Below are positions 28,314-38,080 of a stretch of 43,749 nt of DNA, piece after piece; position 1 is the first letter of the stretch; each line of letters opens with the position of its first letter. Origin of the DNA: an uncultured bacterium (GTDB lineage Bacteria; Patescibacteriota; Gracilibacteria; Absconditabacterales; Absconditicoccaceae). The notes below the pieces were generated by a model. That model saw only the letters and a program-made list of their open reading frames with translations. It did not search any database and had not been told where the DNA came from. A program made the translations under genes and the position numbers. The stretch spans positions 1 through 43,749 of the forward strand of contig CAMVNG010000008.1 of assembly GCA_947168815.1 (NCBI GenBank), given 5' to 3'.

Positions 28314-28802
28314 CTACTTATCCAAATTAAATTCAAATCAGCATTTAGGACACTTATATTCGAACTCTCCTAAATCGTCTATCTCTATCTCATGATTTAC
28401 AAACGGAATCCTTTCTACTTTTAATGGGAATAATTCCTCAGACTTTAATTCGATTTCTCATATACTCAAATCAAAGTCCAATTCCTCTAATTCTAGTCTT
28501 AAATTCTTTTCATCTCGTGGACTTTCATTCAGCTTATTATCCAGTATTCTTAGCTTTTTTATTTGTGTTTCTGTTAAATTTTCTATTTTTAGCACAGGGA
28601 CTTTTTCCATCCCCAATTTCATCGCTGCAAGTAATCTACCATGTCCAATAATCACCACATTATTCTGATCAACCACTAAAGGTTGTGTAAATCAGAACTC
28701 TCTAATGCTGTTGGCTATACGGTTCACTTGCTCGCTATCATGAACTTTATTATTGAATTCGTATGGGATTAAATCAGCGACTTTCATGTCGGCTGTTTTC
28801 AT
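28314..28802 (-). CDS. ParB/sulfiredoxin-like nuclease domain protein with zinc ribbon (162 aa)
   Basis: MKVADLIPYEFNNKVHDSEQVNRIANSIREFGFTQPLVVD gives the ParB N-terminal domain, with VVIIGHGRLLAAMKLGMEKVPVL as the GxxR box. The C-terminus adds a short ribbon (YKCPKCGFEF). In phages such ParB-like proteins are often fused or adjacent to DNA methylases. Two in-frame ATGs (28802, 28787) are possible. Its start lies in the end of a 73-residue gene. Confidence 0.8.
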
Positions 28803-28990
28803 CCTTGATTGTCAATTAAAGAGTAAATATCAATCTCACATCTAGGATTTTTCCTATCTACTCAATTACAACTGACTTTTAATTCGTTTATTATCTCTCG
28901 ATTGTCATCTGCTAATAATCAGAATTTTACTAACATGTCGTTTATACTTTCCACCTTATTAGATAAATCTGACCTTATATTATCTGGCAT
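28769..28990 (-). CDS. Small hypothetical protein (73 aa)
   Basis: MPDNIRSDLSNKVESINDMLVKFGLL..., followed by VSCNGVDRKNPRCEIDIYSL. The helical start and Cys pair suggest a small nucleic-acid-binding module. It overlaps the ParB-like gene by 34 nt and begins 8 nt after the zinc-finger gene ends. No specific family recognised. Confidence 0.55.
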
Positions 28991-28997
28991 CCAGAAA

Positions 28998-29291
28998 CTA
29001 TACTCTATTCTTAATCTTTCGTTTAGTTTTACTGGATTTAGTTCTGCTCTTAGCTTTGCGATTTGTGTTATTTCTCGTTCTCTGTACCTTTGAGAGCTTA
29101 TCAGTTTTTTTCACACTCGTTGCTTGCTGTTTTTCTTGCTTGGTATCCTTCAGGTTAGTGTGATACTTACCAGTAATTTCTTTTCTAGCATTTTCTTTTT
29201 CATTAGGATTTAAATCTCTACAATGCGGACAATAACTTAGAAATATTGGTCGGTTGTATTTGCATTTAGGACATACACTAGGATGTGACAT
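28998..29291 (-). CDS. Zinc-ribbon protein with very basic tail (97 aa)
   Basis: CPKCKYNRP and CPHCRDLNP give a CxxC-CxxC ribbon in the first 25 residues. The remaining 70 are strongly Lys/Arg/Thr-rich and probably disordered (KAKSRTKSSKTKRKIKNRV), typical of nucleic-acid binding. AAACGAAAG precedes the ATG. Sits in the ParB-methylase cluster. Confidence 0.65.
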   Translation of the reverse strand: MSHPSVCPKCKYNRPIFLSYCPHCRDLNPNEKENARKEITGKYHTNLKDTKQEKQQATSVKKTDKLSKVQRTRNNTNRKAKSRTKSSKTKRKIKNRV

Positions 29292-29321
29292 TTTTCTTTC
29301 GTTTTTAAATTTTAAAAAAGA

Positions 29322-29648
29322 TTAATCTGAATTTTCTTCGGTTGCTTGGTTTGTTTCTTCAGCGTTTTCATCGTATTCTTGATTTGTTTCCAACTCCTCT
29401 CATGTTTTAGGATCATAGAGTTTTCAATCTTCTCTTTTTTCAGCAAAAATCACTGCTTCTTTTGCTTCTTGCATTGCTTTTCGTAATTCTTCCAACTCTT
29501 TCATATCTTTACAATTTCTCAATCTCATGGCGATTCTCTTATAGAGGTCTACTTGTGCCTCTAATCATGCAACGACTCTGTTTAAATGTTGGATTGCTTT
29601 TTTCATTTCAGCCTTGCTTGGCTCTTTTGGTTGTCTAAATCCTTTCAT
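29322..29648 (-). CDS. Coiled-coil hypothetical protein with acidic tail (108 aa)
   Basis: MKGFRQPKEPSKAEMKKAIQHLNRVVAGLE begins a coiled coil covering roughly residues 12-80. YDPKTGEEL and an acidic C-terminus (ENAEETNQATEENSD) follow. Reminiscent of phage small DNA-packaging accessory proteins but without a defining motif. Confidence 0.6.
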
Positions 29649-29650
29649 GA

Positions 29651-30004
29651 TTATTTTTTTGAATTAAATAAAAATCGCTGATACCTCAGTCGGTCTATCA
29701 GCTTTCATTCCCTTACCTTTAATTCGATTTCAAACTTTCTCCCAGCTACCATAGAATCTACTCGATGATGCTGTTCGATAGAATCTACGAATACGATGTT
29801 GTGTAAATTGTTGCGGTATAAAGGATAAGTCCCCTTAGGTAAGGCATGGGCGAACTGAAAGGACTGTAAATCTTCCTTGCGGTAATAAGTACCAGTAAGG
29901 TCAGATTTTCCTTTATTCTGCTTTCGTTTTTGTTCAAACGTTATTAGCTCACTTCATCAGCTTGCTATTCTTTTTTTATGTTTTTGTCAGATTTTGTTTA
30001 TCAT
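29651..30004 (-). CDS. Putative HNH/NinG-like nuclease (117 aa)
   Basis: A basic N-terminus (GQKHKKRIASGG) is followed by TGTYYRKEDLQSFQFAHALPKGTYPLYRNNLHNIVFVDSIEQHHRVD. The A-H-x-L-P-x-G-x-YP-x-x-R-x-x-x-x-N-I block and the later HH resemble HNH proteins of the NinG/recombination type, where the H, N and H ligate metal around a beta-beta-alpha turn. The zinc-binding Cys of true NinG are not seen, so the assignment is tentative. Confidence 0.55.
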
Positions 30005-30195
30005 AACGCAAAATACCTTACTATTTAAAGTAAGGCTCTACCGTTATTTAACTATCACACAATTATAAAGTAGGATTATTTCGCGAGATTTCAAGAGAAA
30101 ATATTGAAAAAATCTGAGTATTCCTACCCAGACTTTCCCACCTTATTATGAAATACTATGTATTCCCTTTATACGAATTAGTTTCTGTAAGTCAA
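30005..30195 (-). other. Intergenic region with two hairpins between TMP and the 117-aa gene
   Basis: CTGAGT/ACCCAG hairpin (30114-30131) followed by TTTTTT on the minus strand is a likely terminator for the tape measure unit. A second hairpin, CCTTACT/AGTAAGG (30016-30035), lies right before the next start. Nothing else evident. Confidence 0.55.
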
Positions 30196-33108
30196 CTATT
30201 TTCTATATGTCATTCTCTGCCTTAATTCATCTAAGAAATCATCGACATTATTTACGTTTATCTGCATTCAATTAATACTGAATGAATTATCTGTTGTATT
30301 ATTTACTGTTGAATACGTATTACTAGCATTTCTTGGCTGTACATAGCCTGATACTCTTGATACTATCGCCTCAGGTCAATTTTCCCCAACTAATGTTACT
30401 CAACTATTTAATGTTCATCAATAAGCTCTCCTACTAGATACTGAAGAATTATAATATTCATTTTTTTTCGCTATTAATTGATCTCGTTTTACAATTAATT
30501 CATCTACTGATTGCTTTTGTTTAGAGATATTTTCTTGAAATGTTTTATTATATTTGTCTTCTAATTGTATCTTTCTTGCTGTAATATCCGTTAAAATCTC
30601 TACTTCTTTATCTTTTTCTTCTTGAAGTTGCTTTAACTGATCGTTTAAACTTGTTGCTTGATTCTCTAATTGTTTTGCATATTCAATATTCTCTAAATTC
30701 TGAATCTGCTCTCGTTTTTCTTCTGTCACATTATAATACCATGTTCCAATATCTTCTCCATTCTTTGTCAAAGTTCTTATATAATTTTTTCAGTTTTCCT
30801 GATCCATCATAGCTTGTGCTATTGCTTGTTTTTCTATCGCAGCTGCTTTTTTTTCTTCTAATTCTGCCTCTTTTTCTTTCATCTGATTTAATATCTCCTG
30901 TGCCTTACTTGTTTTTTCTGTGAATTCAGCAGATTTTCTCTGTTCTTCAGTCGTATTTTCTTCTATAAGTTTTATTTCATCAAATATTTCTTTTACTTCT
31001 TTTAACTCATCATAAGTATATCCATAAAAAGTATATCCTTCATCTCTTATTCTCGACCAATCTGAATCCGAAATGTCTCCTATTCTTTCTTTCAAAAATT
31101 GATTATCTATTTCTCTTCGCTTTTCTTGAAGTTCTACATATCTTTCACCTAATTTTTCAACTCATTCAGCCTGACTTTTTTCTAGTTCTTCATTATATTT
31201 TTTAAGAGATTTTTCGGCGTCTTCTCGTGTCTTTTTTGCTTTATCTCTTAGTTTATCATACTCGTTTTCTATTTTTTTTATGTTATCAGTTAGTTTATCA
31301 TAATTTTTCTGATGTTCTGACAATGTATCATTCATTTCATTATATGTATTTTTTAATTCTTTTCAGAACTCATCTATCATATCTCATGCTTTGGAAGATT
31401 TTCAACCACCACTTCAATGCCCTCATAATAAACTATCTCCCAATATTCATCAATTTTTCTCATTATTTTTTATACTATTTGCAGTATATGTTCATCAACT
31501 AAGTTTCTGAATCCTCTCCGCCATATTGTCTTCTAATTCTTTATACAACTTATCAGTTTCTGATTCCCATACATCCTTCACATCTTTTGTCTCTTCTTTT
31601 ATATAATTTTTCATACCATTATAACTTTCTGTGAATTGCCTTTTCTGTTCATTAAATCGTTTCTTTATTATGTCTCAACTATCATCTGTCAAATCTTCCT
31701 GTATAGGATTTATTTTAACATTACCTGCCTCATATAATCATTCCCAAAAACTTTTTTTTCACACTTTTTTAACTAAACTATCAGCTACATTAAGTGCAAC
31801 TCTTAAACTTCATACTATACCAGCGATTCATTGTTGAACAATATAAAAGAAATCTGACCAATTTCATGCCATACCTGTTAATCATTCAGCGGTAACCCTA
31901 TCGGATTCTGTCATTCATCATGCTACAGCTCCAGAAATTTTATCAGCTCAATCTTCTACTCGTCAAACAAGTGTATTTATATATCAATTCAATTTATTTC
32001 ATACTTCTACTGTTAAATCGATAGTACCTTCTAAGACTGTTTTTATAGAATCAAATATTTCAGTACCTGCCATTTTTATTGAATCTACGTTATCCTCTAT
32101 CCAATCTCATAATTTTCAAACAAAATCAGAAATGGCTGGTATTACTTCTAATCAAATAGCTTCTCCAATACTTGCTAATCAATCTTTTAAATTTGACCAT
32201 CTTCATGCTAAAGTTTTAGATTGTTCTTCCATTAAATTTGCGAATCTTCATCATTCGCTAGTCATAGTCTCAAATGCAGTCACCATATCTTGAGCTCCAA
32301 TTTGTCCAGCACTTACCATATCCTGTATCTCCGTTTTTGTTTTTCAGAGATTTTTTGCCAATTCATCTAAAAGTGGGACTCATGCAGTTGTAAAATCTTT
32401 AAGCTCCTTTCATGTAAGTTTTCATTGCGTTAAAACTTGACCGTAATTCAAAGCCAACCTCTCTAAAGGGACATTTAATCATGCAGACACATCTCATAGA
32501 GCTTTCAATGTAGGGATCATATCTTCAGCATTTACTCACATCGCCAGTAATTGCGTTGCACTTTCTCTGATTCCTTGTAATTCAAATGGAGTCTTTCTCG
32601 AAAAATTTGATAAATCTTGTAATAAAGTTTTTGCTTTATTTGCGTCTCAAAGCATTGTAGTAAATGATATCTGAGCCTGTTCTGCACTAGATCATAAATT
32701 TATAATAGCTTTTCATAATTTACTTACTGCTCATATTATTACAGCACCAGAAAAAAACTTTGTTAATTTTCATAATAAACCACCAGTAGCTCCATCTCCT
32801 CATCATGTCATTTTTTTATCAATATCTTCAATTTGACCATCTATTTGATTTAATTGATTTACTACGGAACTTGCTTCCATTTTAGCATAAAAATATAAGT
32901 CTTTATCTCATCTTGCCTTTGCTTTATCCATTTCAGAAATTAGATTTTTCAGCTCTTTTTCAAGCGATGATTTATCCATTTCCAATTTTATCTTGTTTAT
33001 TTTTAGATTCTTATCTATTATATTTCACGCTTCCTGTGCTTCTCATTTAAGCTGTTTTTCATCTACCTCTCACTCTATCTGAACTTTAATTTTTAGATCA
33101 TCCGCCAT
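30196..33108 (-). CDS. Tape measure protein (970 aa)
   Basis: The N-terminus MADDLKIKVQIEGEVDEKQLKG leads into a coiled region and a Gly-rich hinge (KKMTGGGDGATGGLLGKL). Then comes the tape-measure core: FTTMLGDANKAKTLLQDLSNFSRKTPFELQ, SATQLLAMGV, TLKALGDVSAGL, LALNYGQVLTQGKLTGKELKDF. Hydrophobic helices and very long charged coiled coils fill the remainder. It sets tail length and is ejected before DNA. Its location 12 kb upstream of the tube, chaperone and Dit genes, separated by packaging and head genes, is unusual. Confidence 0.9.
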
Positions 33109-33142
33109 AATTATTTCATAAAAATTAAAAAAATCTGAGTGT

Positions 33143-33170
33143 AATATACTCAGATTTTCTAAACTGTTAT
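33143..33170 (-). promoter_or_regulatory. Late-type promoter of the tape measure gene
   Basis: Minus strand ATAACA (33170-33165), 16 bp, TATATT (33148-33143), start codon 35 nt downstream, with TCAGATTT at the predicted mRNA start. A small CTGAGT/ACTCAG palindrome spans the -10 flank. Confidence 0.65.
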
Positions 33171-33174
33171 TATT

Positions 33175-33711
33175 TTATTCCCCTATTCTTGCCTGTATGT
33201 TTTCTAATATTTCTAATGGATTATTTGCCCGTGAAAATTTAACTGGTTTATCATTACCTGTATAAATAATTATTGTATTGGTTAATGTCCTCAACTCAAC
33301 ATCATTTATTTTATTATATTTTATACAATTATATTTTTTAAAAAAGACTCATTTTTCAATTACTACTTGATCTTCTTCTAAATGTAATCTCTTACTTAAC
33401 ATTTGAAATATTGGTATAAGACAACATATTCACAAAAATATTGCGACTCATCATTGTTTAGCATTATATCAAGACCATACTAAAATTATTCAAACTAAAA
33501 GCCAAAATAATGTAGTTCAATATTTTACTGATTTCTTTTTCCCATAAACTTTATAAAATTTTTCTTTTTCTTTAACCGATTCTTCTTTATTTTCGCCATC
33601 TATTACATTTTTATCAGCAATCTCCAAGAATTCTCCACAATAACGACATTTTTTTGCTACCAGTAAAATCTCTTCTCAGCAAAATGGACATGCTTTCGTT
33701 TTTTTCTCCAT
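33175..33711 (-). CDS. Zinc-ribbon membrane protein with PH-like domain (178 aa)
   Basis: Ribbon CPFCGEEI ... CRYCGEFL at residues ~8-29, a charged linker, then two hydrophobic helices (TLFWLLVGIILVW and GVAIFLGICCLIPIF). A C-terminal ~75-residue beta domain (LEEDQVVIEKGVFFKKYNCIKYNKINDVELRT, TIIIYTGNDKPVKF) has the signature of bacterial PH (YdbS/bPH2-like) domains. Bacteria encode the same architecture, so it may be a captured host membrane gene, perhaps for superinfection exclusion. That role is a guess. Confidence 0.6.
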
Positions 33712-33734
33712 GATTTCGTTTTTAAATAATAAAA

Positions 33735-33821
33735 AAACCATCTATATGGTGCTTGTATCTTAATTCAACAGTGAAAAAAGATTCCACATAGATGGTTTCT
33801 TTCACTGTTAAAATACAAGCA
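33735..33821 (-). ncRNA. H-type pseudoknot RNA ending in a T-run
   Basis: Helix A pairs 33735-33749 with 33784-33798 (14 of 15). Helix B has two parts: 33750-33758 with 33813-33821 (9 bp) and 33767-33776 with 33800-33809 (10 bp). The left arms of B lie in the loop of A and its right arms beyond A, so the fold is a pseudoknot. On the minus strand the last arm is followed by seven T. Fills the whole gap between two genes. Either an unusual terminator or a small RNA. Confidence 0.6.
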
Positions 33822-33883
33822 TTGTTATAAGTAAAGATATAAAAAGAAATTACAAGATAAATAAAAAATATTTAAAAATTTGA

Positions 33884-34054
33884 TTAGTCTTTAGGTTTTC
33901 TATTCAATTCTGATAATTTACTCATCATTCTAATTATAAGCTCTAGTTTATTTCTAAGCTCTATATTCTCTTGAGTAAGTAGACTATTTTCTTCTCTAAG
34001 CTGATTAAAAATATCTTCCCTTACTTCAATAATTCATTCTTTAGTGTAGTGCAT
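33884..34054 (-). CDS. Short coiled-coil protein (56 aa)
   Basis: MHYTKEGIIEVREDIFNQLREENSLLTQENIELRNKLELI is an almost perfect leucine-zipper-like helix; the end is basic (ELNRKPKD). TCAGATTT lies 24 nt upstream of the ATG. Possibly an oligomerization or regulatory peptide; function unknown. Confidence 0.55.
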
Positions 34055-34084
34055 TTTTATTTAGTGATAATAATAAAAATCTGA

Positions 34085-34262
34085 TTACATATATTCTACA
34101 ACTTCTTCCTCTCATTTTTCTTTCAGAATTATAGCTTTTGCATATTCGTAATTACAAGGTATATATTGCATATTTCCATCAAAATAATCATTTCCTTTGT
34201 GGCATATAACAATTTCATCTTTTAACTATTCTATAATTTCATTCAGATTTCTTTTCTTTCAT
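34085..34262 (-). pseudogene. Apparently frameshifted small gene
   Basis: Two overlapping frames look like halves of one protein. One starts at 34262 (MKEKKSEGNYRIVKRGNCYMPQRKGLFGW, stop at 34152). The other continues in a different frame as NMQYIPCNYEYAKAIILKEKGEEEVVEYM to a stop at 34085. 'YRIV+RG..Y.PQ.KGLF' followed by 'Y.....Y.tlEeA...I' is a familiar small phage protein pattern. A one-base indel near 34185-34200 would restore it. Alternatives: programmed frameshift, or two tiny genes. Confidence 0.45.
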
Positions 34263-34278
34263 AGGTAATTCTTAAAGG

Positions 34279-34479
34279 TTAAAATAATTCTGATTTATAT
34301 TTAAAATCTTTTCTTGATAAGTAGTGAGGTAGTTCTTCATATGTTTTATTTACTCGCACCCCACGTTTTATATCAGCAATTCGTACAGACCTATATACTT
34401 TCTGTCTTCGGTTTATTAGCTTTATCTTAGATTTTATTCTCTCACTCCTTATTCTTCTATCAAAATATCAACTTCTCAT
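34279..34479 (-). CDS. Small basic protein (66 aa)
   Basis: MRSGYFDRRIRSERIKSKIKLINRRQKVYRSVRIAD, very Arg/Lys-rich at first, then HYLSRKDFKYKSELF. Starts 3 nt before the stop of the preceding gene's frame, suggesting coupling. Likely nucleic-acid binding from composition; no family recognised. Confidence 0.5.
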
Positions 34480-34481
34480 TT

Positions 34482-34766
34482 TTATATAATTAAACTATCT
34501 AAAAAGTTTTCTATTCCTTCAATTAAACTATTTATCTTTTCTCTCCTTTTCTTTAGAATGAATAATAGGATTGACAAATCTTTTGGTTTACATTCTCTCC
34601 TTTTACTTCTTTTATCGTGTCATTTCATAAATATATTACAAAATTGTTGATATTCTAAATCTTCGCCTATCTTCTTAAAATCAAAAGACTTAATAAGTAG
34701 ATATGTCTTATCTACAATTTGTTCTATCTGTCATTCAGATTTTTCTCTTTCTTTTACTGTTTTCAT
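34482..34766 (-). CDS. Charged helical hypothetical protein (94 aa)
   Basis: MKTVKEREKSEGQIEQIVDKTY..., with a basic centre (GHDKRSKRRECKPKD) and helical end (SLIEGIENFLDSLII). AAAGTTAA repeats precede the ATG. Between the glycosyltransferase and the basic 66-aa gene. Function unknown. Confidence 0.5.
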
Positions 34767-34794
34767 AGGTTAAAGTTAATAAAGTTAAATATTT

Positions 34795-36147
34795 TTACAT
34801 GTGACTTCTTACAACTTTTTCTAAATGCTCATCTGCCATAATCAGCTTATTATCATATAACTTTTGATTCTCTACAAGCTCCCTTAATTTCATATCTCGA
34901 TAAAATTTCAATGGAGAAGGTCTATCAAATTTATCGTAACTTTCGATTAATCTCTTGAAATGTGTATAATTATGTGCTTCTTTATGTTTACCTGATTGAT
35001 TGTAAAAGCAATAAGTATAAGCATAAATAAACATTTTCCAAACATACTCGTTATCTTCTTTCTGATGCCGTGTACTTGCAGTTCAAACTGTTTTTTGCTT
35101 TCTTTTATCTCGTGTATATAATGCGTCTTTACAATGTGCGAATTTATCAATGTAAGAGTATAAACTTGAAGTATAAGCCACGTCTTCATATAATATTCAC
35201 GGTCAAGCATAATCAGTTGGAAATCTGATTAATTTTGCAGTTTCAGCTTTTACGATTTTATTCCAAACTGCTACTCGAAATATATTTCATTTCGTACCTC
35301 TATTCTGCACCATCTCCTCAAATGTATATACTACATTCCTATCAGGATTCGCACTACAACTCAAATAAAACTCTTTATCTTCAATATCTTTACGGATTAA
35401 TGCTGGACAGATAGCAATATCCGTTTTTTGTTCTTTACATGTATTATATAATCTTTCATACATGAAAGGATGGATTATATCATCATTATCACAAAATGCG
35501 ATATATTCTCACTGTGCTAATTCTAATCAAAGATTTCTTGCAAATGATACTCATTTATTTTCCTGATGGTGTGCTACTGCACATCCATAATTATCAGCAT
35601 ATCGTTTGGCTATCTCGTAAGAATTATCACTTGATCCATCATCTATCAATATCAATTCTATATCTTCCATGCTAGAGCTTAGAATACTATCAATAGTCCT
35701 ACACATAAATAATTCTGAATTGTATAATGGAACTATTACTGATAATCTATAGCTTTCACTACTCATTCCACCTTTTCTACTTGGAATTTTTACCTCACAA
35801 TTCCCTACTCATTCTCGAATATATTTACCATCTTTTTTCTCATAAGCTCTAATTTCCATTAATTCATCAGGAGTATATCGTTTTGGTAATTCTACGACTT
35901 CATCTTCAGTCTCTAAGATTATATTTCAATCTTTATCGTATACTCTGTATAGATCATATATGCTTTCAGTTCTACATGCTAGAGTATATCAATGATAACC
36001 CTTGAAAATTGTATAATCAAAGAGATTCAATAATTTATCGTCTTTGTTATCTTCTTCAGGAGATTCTTTGTATCTCAAATATTTTTTATCGTCCACTTCA
36101 TTCGTAGCCACTCGGACAAAGTTTTGTGTCATTGCCATTTTTACCAT
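34795..36147 (-). CDS. Family 2 glycosyltransferase with N-terminal extension (450 aa)
   Basis: The first ~125 residues form an extra domain (MVKMAMTQNFVRVATNEVD..., LYRVYDKDGNIILETEDEVVELPKRYT). From about 130 comes a GT2 domain: SVIVPLYNSELF, LILIDDGSSDNSYEIA, GVSFARNLGLELAQGEYIAFCDNDDII with the D-x-D site, then GILYEDVAYTS. It would transfer a sugar from a nucleotide donor to a phage DNA, a virion protein or a host surface glycan. The N-terminal domain is not one I recognise and may target the enzyme to a virion substrate. No sugar-nucleotide synthesis genes lie nearby. Confidence 0.8.
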
Positions 36148-36149
36148 GA

Positions 36150-36410
36150 TTATTTTAATTCGTTATGAATAAAATTCCTTATTTTTTCTATAGCTTCTCA
36201 CATCGATGTAATTTTTATATCTGTATCAAGATATATACTTCATTCCCCAAAACGTTCATTAAAAACTTCAATATCAAAATCTCATTCATCAATCCCTGAA
36301 AATCAGTTTGATTGTGAAATTAAAAATTTCCGAGTTTTATACTTTACCGTTGCCTTTAAATAATCCACTTCAAATGGATCTTCTGGCATTTTATAATTTT
36401 TCTTATTCAT
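36150..36410 (-). CDS. Hypothetical protein (86 aa)
   Basis: MNKKNYKMPEDPFEVDYLKATVKYKTRKFLIS..., with acidic strands (FDIEVFNERFGEGSIYLDTDI) and a helical end (GEAIEKIRNFIHNELK). Three nt before the glycosyltransferase start. TCAGACTTT lies 26 nt upstream of its ATG. Unknown function. Confidence 0.55.
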
Positions 36411-36442
36411 GATTATTTAATAAATAAAATAAAAGTCTGATT

Positions 36443-36856
36443 CTAGACAGGTAATCATTGCTTTCTTAATCGCTGTTCATATCATCATAAATTATTGTTT
36501 ACTTCTGGTTTATCAGATTCAAAATTTATTGTTCGATAATTTTTAGTTCAATCACTAAAAGTTTGCACATAGTTTTTATTATATTGTGCTTTACAATACG
36601 ACATTTGTGTCATCTTTTTACACCAACTCCACCTTTCTCATCTATCACAATTGGATTGTCAGCTATATCAACTCCAACTTCAGCGAATTACCAAATATCA
36701 TCTTTTACATTTGTCATGCAATTTTTTATCATACTTAAACATCAATTCTTGCACTTCCTTATAATCATCATAAGGAGGCTCTCATTTTTTTTCTAAACAA
36801 AATCTTTTATATTCTCAAAGAGCATTACATATTATTCTTAATTCTTCTAGTTTCAT
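36443..36856 (-). CDS. Cys/Gly/Trp-rich hypothetical protein (137 aa)
   Basis: After a helical start (MKLEELRIICNALGEYKRF) comes KCKRGYLVIRGSWSGYSGQSNCDRGERWSWCKKMTQMSYC, with Cys spacing that could bind one or two metal ions. The C-terminus is basic. Nearly every Gly in this part is UGA. Overlap with the next gene upstream is 10 nt. No family recognised. Confidence 0.55.
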
Positions 36857-37206
36857 TCTACCTTAATATTACTAAGTAAAAAGCCTTCAAGTTCACTCTC
36901 ATCTTTCAATGCACTTTCACATAACCAATATCTATAATCTTTACCATAATATTTATGTCGTTTAGTATCTACTCATTGGCGAATTATATTTTTATATCAA
37001 GGTATATTTATCATTCCATTCTCACATACGAATTGCCATAGTCAGCTTTCTTTACTTACAATATCTCTAATTGTTCCAAGATGATTAGTTCACTCTCATC
37101 TATAACCACAAGTAAATTCATTCAATGTAAAAATTTCTCTTATGTCTTTATTGAACGGTCTCCAACCTTTTGCAATAAGTTTATTCATTAATTGTTCTAC
37201 TGTCAT
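36847..37206 (-). CDS. Hypothetical protein (119 aa)
   Basis: MTVEQLMNKLIAKGWRPFNKDIREIFTLNEFTCGYR, then HLGTIRDIVSKESGLWQFVCENGM and YRYWLCESALKDESELEGFLL. 'Gw+Pf......' followed by 'r.ivS.eSgLwqFv.en' recurs in small phage proteins of replication-modification regions. No function known to me. Confidence 0.55.
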
Positions 37207-37207
37207 T

Positions 37208-37546
37208 TTATTTCAAAATAGAAACTAAAAAGCTGATAGGATTATCCTGAATCGATAATAGCATTAGTATTATTTCTTCATAAGTAATATAATCTCAATC
37301 ATATTCATAAAATATATTTTCAAAGTTTACTTTACTTCGGTCTATTCTACGTTGTTCGTTAGATACTAACCGTTTAATAAATCAGTATCGCTTAGAGATA
37401 ATTACACTTTTTGAGACATCTATTGTCTCATATCATCACCAGAACCGATTATATCAAATAATATCTTCTCATTCTATCTCCCACTCATATAAATCTTTCC
37501 CCTCTTCATCATCGTACTGGTTTAATAGATTTAGTAGTTTTTCCAT
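37208..37546 (-). CDS. Hypothetical acidic protein (112 aa)
   Basis: MEKLLNLLNQYDDEEGKDLYEWEIEGEDIIGYNRFWGG, SVIISKRYGFIKRLVSNEQ and a C-terminal helix. An in-frame ATG at 37561 would add five residues but overlaps the preceding gene. This fold occurs widely in phage accessory regions without known function. Confidence 0.55.
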
Positions 37547-37547
37547 C

Positions 37548-37739
37548 CTATTCTCGTGCATGAAGTAAAACTATATCTTGATATTGTCATTCTGTACTTC
37601 ATTTTTCATTATTAACAAATGTACATTCTACGACTGCAGTACATATTGTTATATCGTTCTTTTTAGCTCTTGAGTCTACTCGTACCTCTTTCTCTTGGTC
37701 GCATTTCTTCAACTCTTCTATTAATTCTTTAACTTTCAT
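37548..37739 (-). CDS. Small hypothetical protein (63 aa)
   Basis: MKVKELIEELKKCDQEKEVRVD is the standard start of a widespread small phage protein ('m.v.eLi..L...d.d..V.v'), followed by ITICTAVVECTFVNNEKGSTEGQYQDIVLLHARE. Often called a DUF in phage gene clusters, function unknown. One base separates its stop from the next start. Confidence 0.6.
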
Positions 37740-37741
37740 GA

Positions 37742-38080
37742 TTAATATCTATACAAATTAAAAGCTTCATCATCACACGGAACTAATGTTTTTATCGTTG
37801 ATTCTCTTGTGAGTTTATCTCCATTACTTGCCACTCTTTCAATTGGTCGTTCAGAGTAGTAATAATCCCTTTCTATTATATCTTCACATTTTTCCCCTAG
37901 CTCTTCATTATACAGATGGAAATAAATCGCTCGATCATGATAACCTTTTCATCTGACAGCTACCCATTGAATAGGTCGCTTATTTCACCAAATATTGAAT
38001 ATCTTTCAGTCATCGATTCACTCACCACTAGCAATTACCTCTCAAGGTTGCATGGCTTTTAGTTTTTCTACTGTTAGCAT
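37742..38080 (-). CDS. Hypothetical protein (112 aa)
   Basis: MLTVEKLKAMQPGEVIASGEGIDD ('L..l.pg.vfatGe..') and NKRPIQWVAVRGKGYHDRAIYFHLYNEE, PIERVASNGDKLTRESTIKTLVPCDDEA. A family widely seen in phage accessory regions, often next to the 63-aa type as here. Function unknown. Confidence 0.6.

Noticed and set aside
34947-35210. ORF MLDREYYMKTW... within the glycosyltransferase
   Set aside because: Shadow frame. The GT2 frame continues through UGA codons to 34795 with the GILYEDVAYTS motif.
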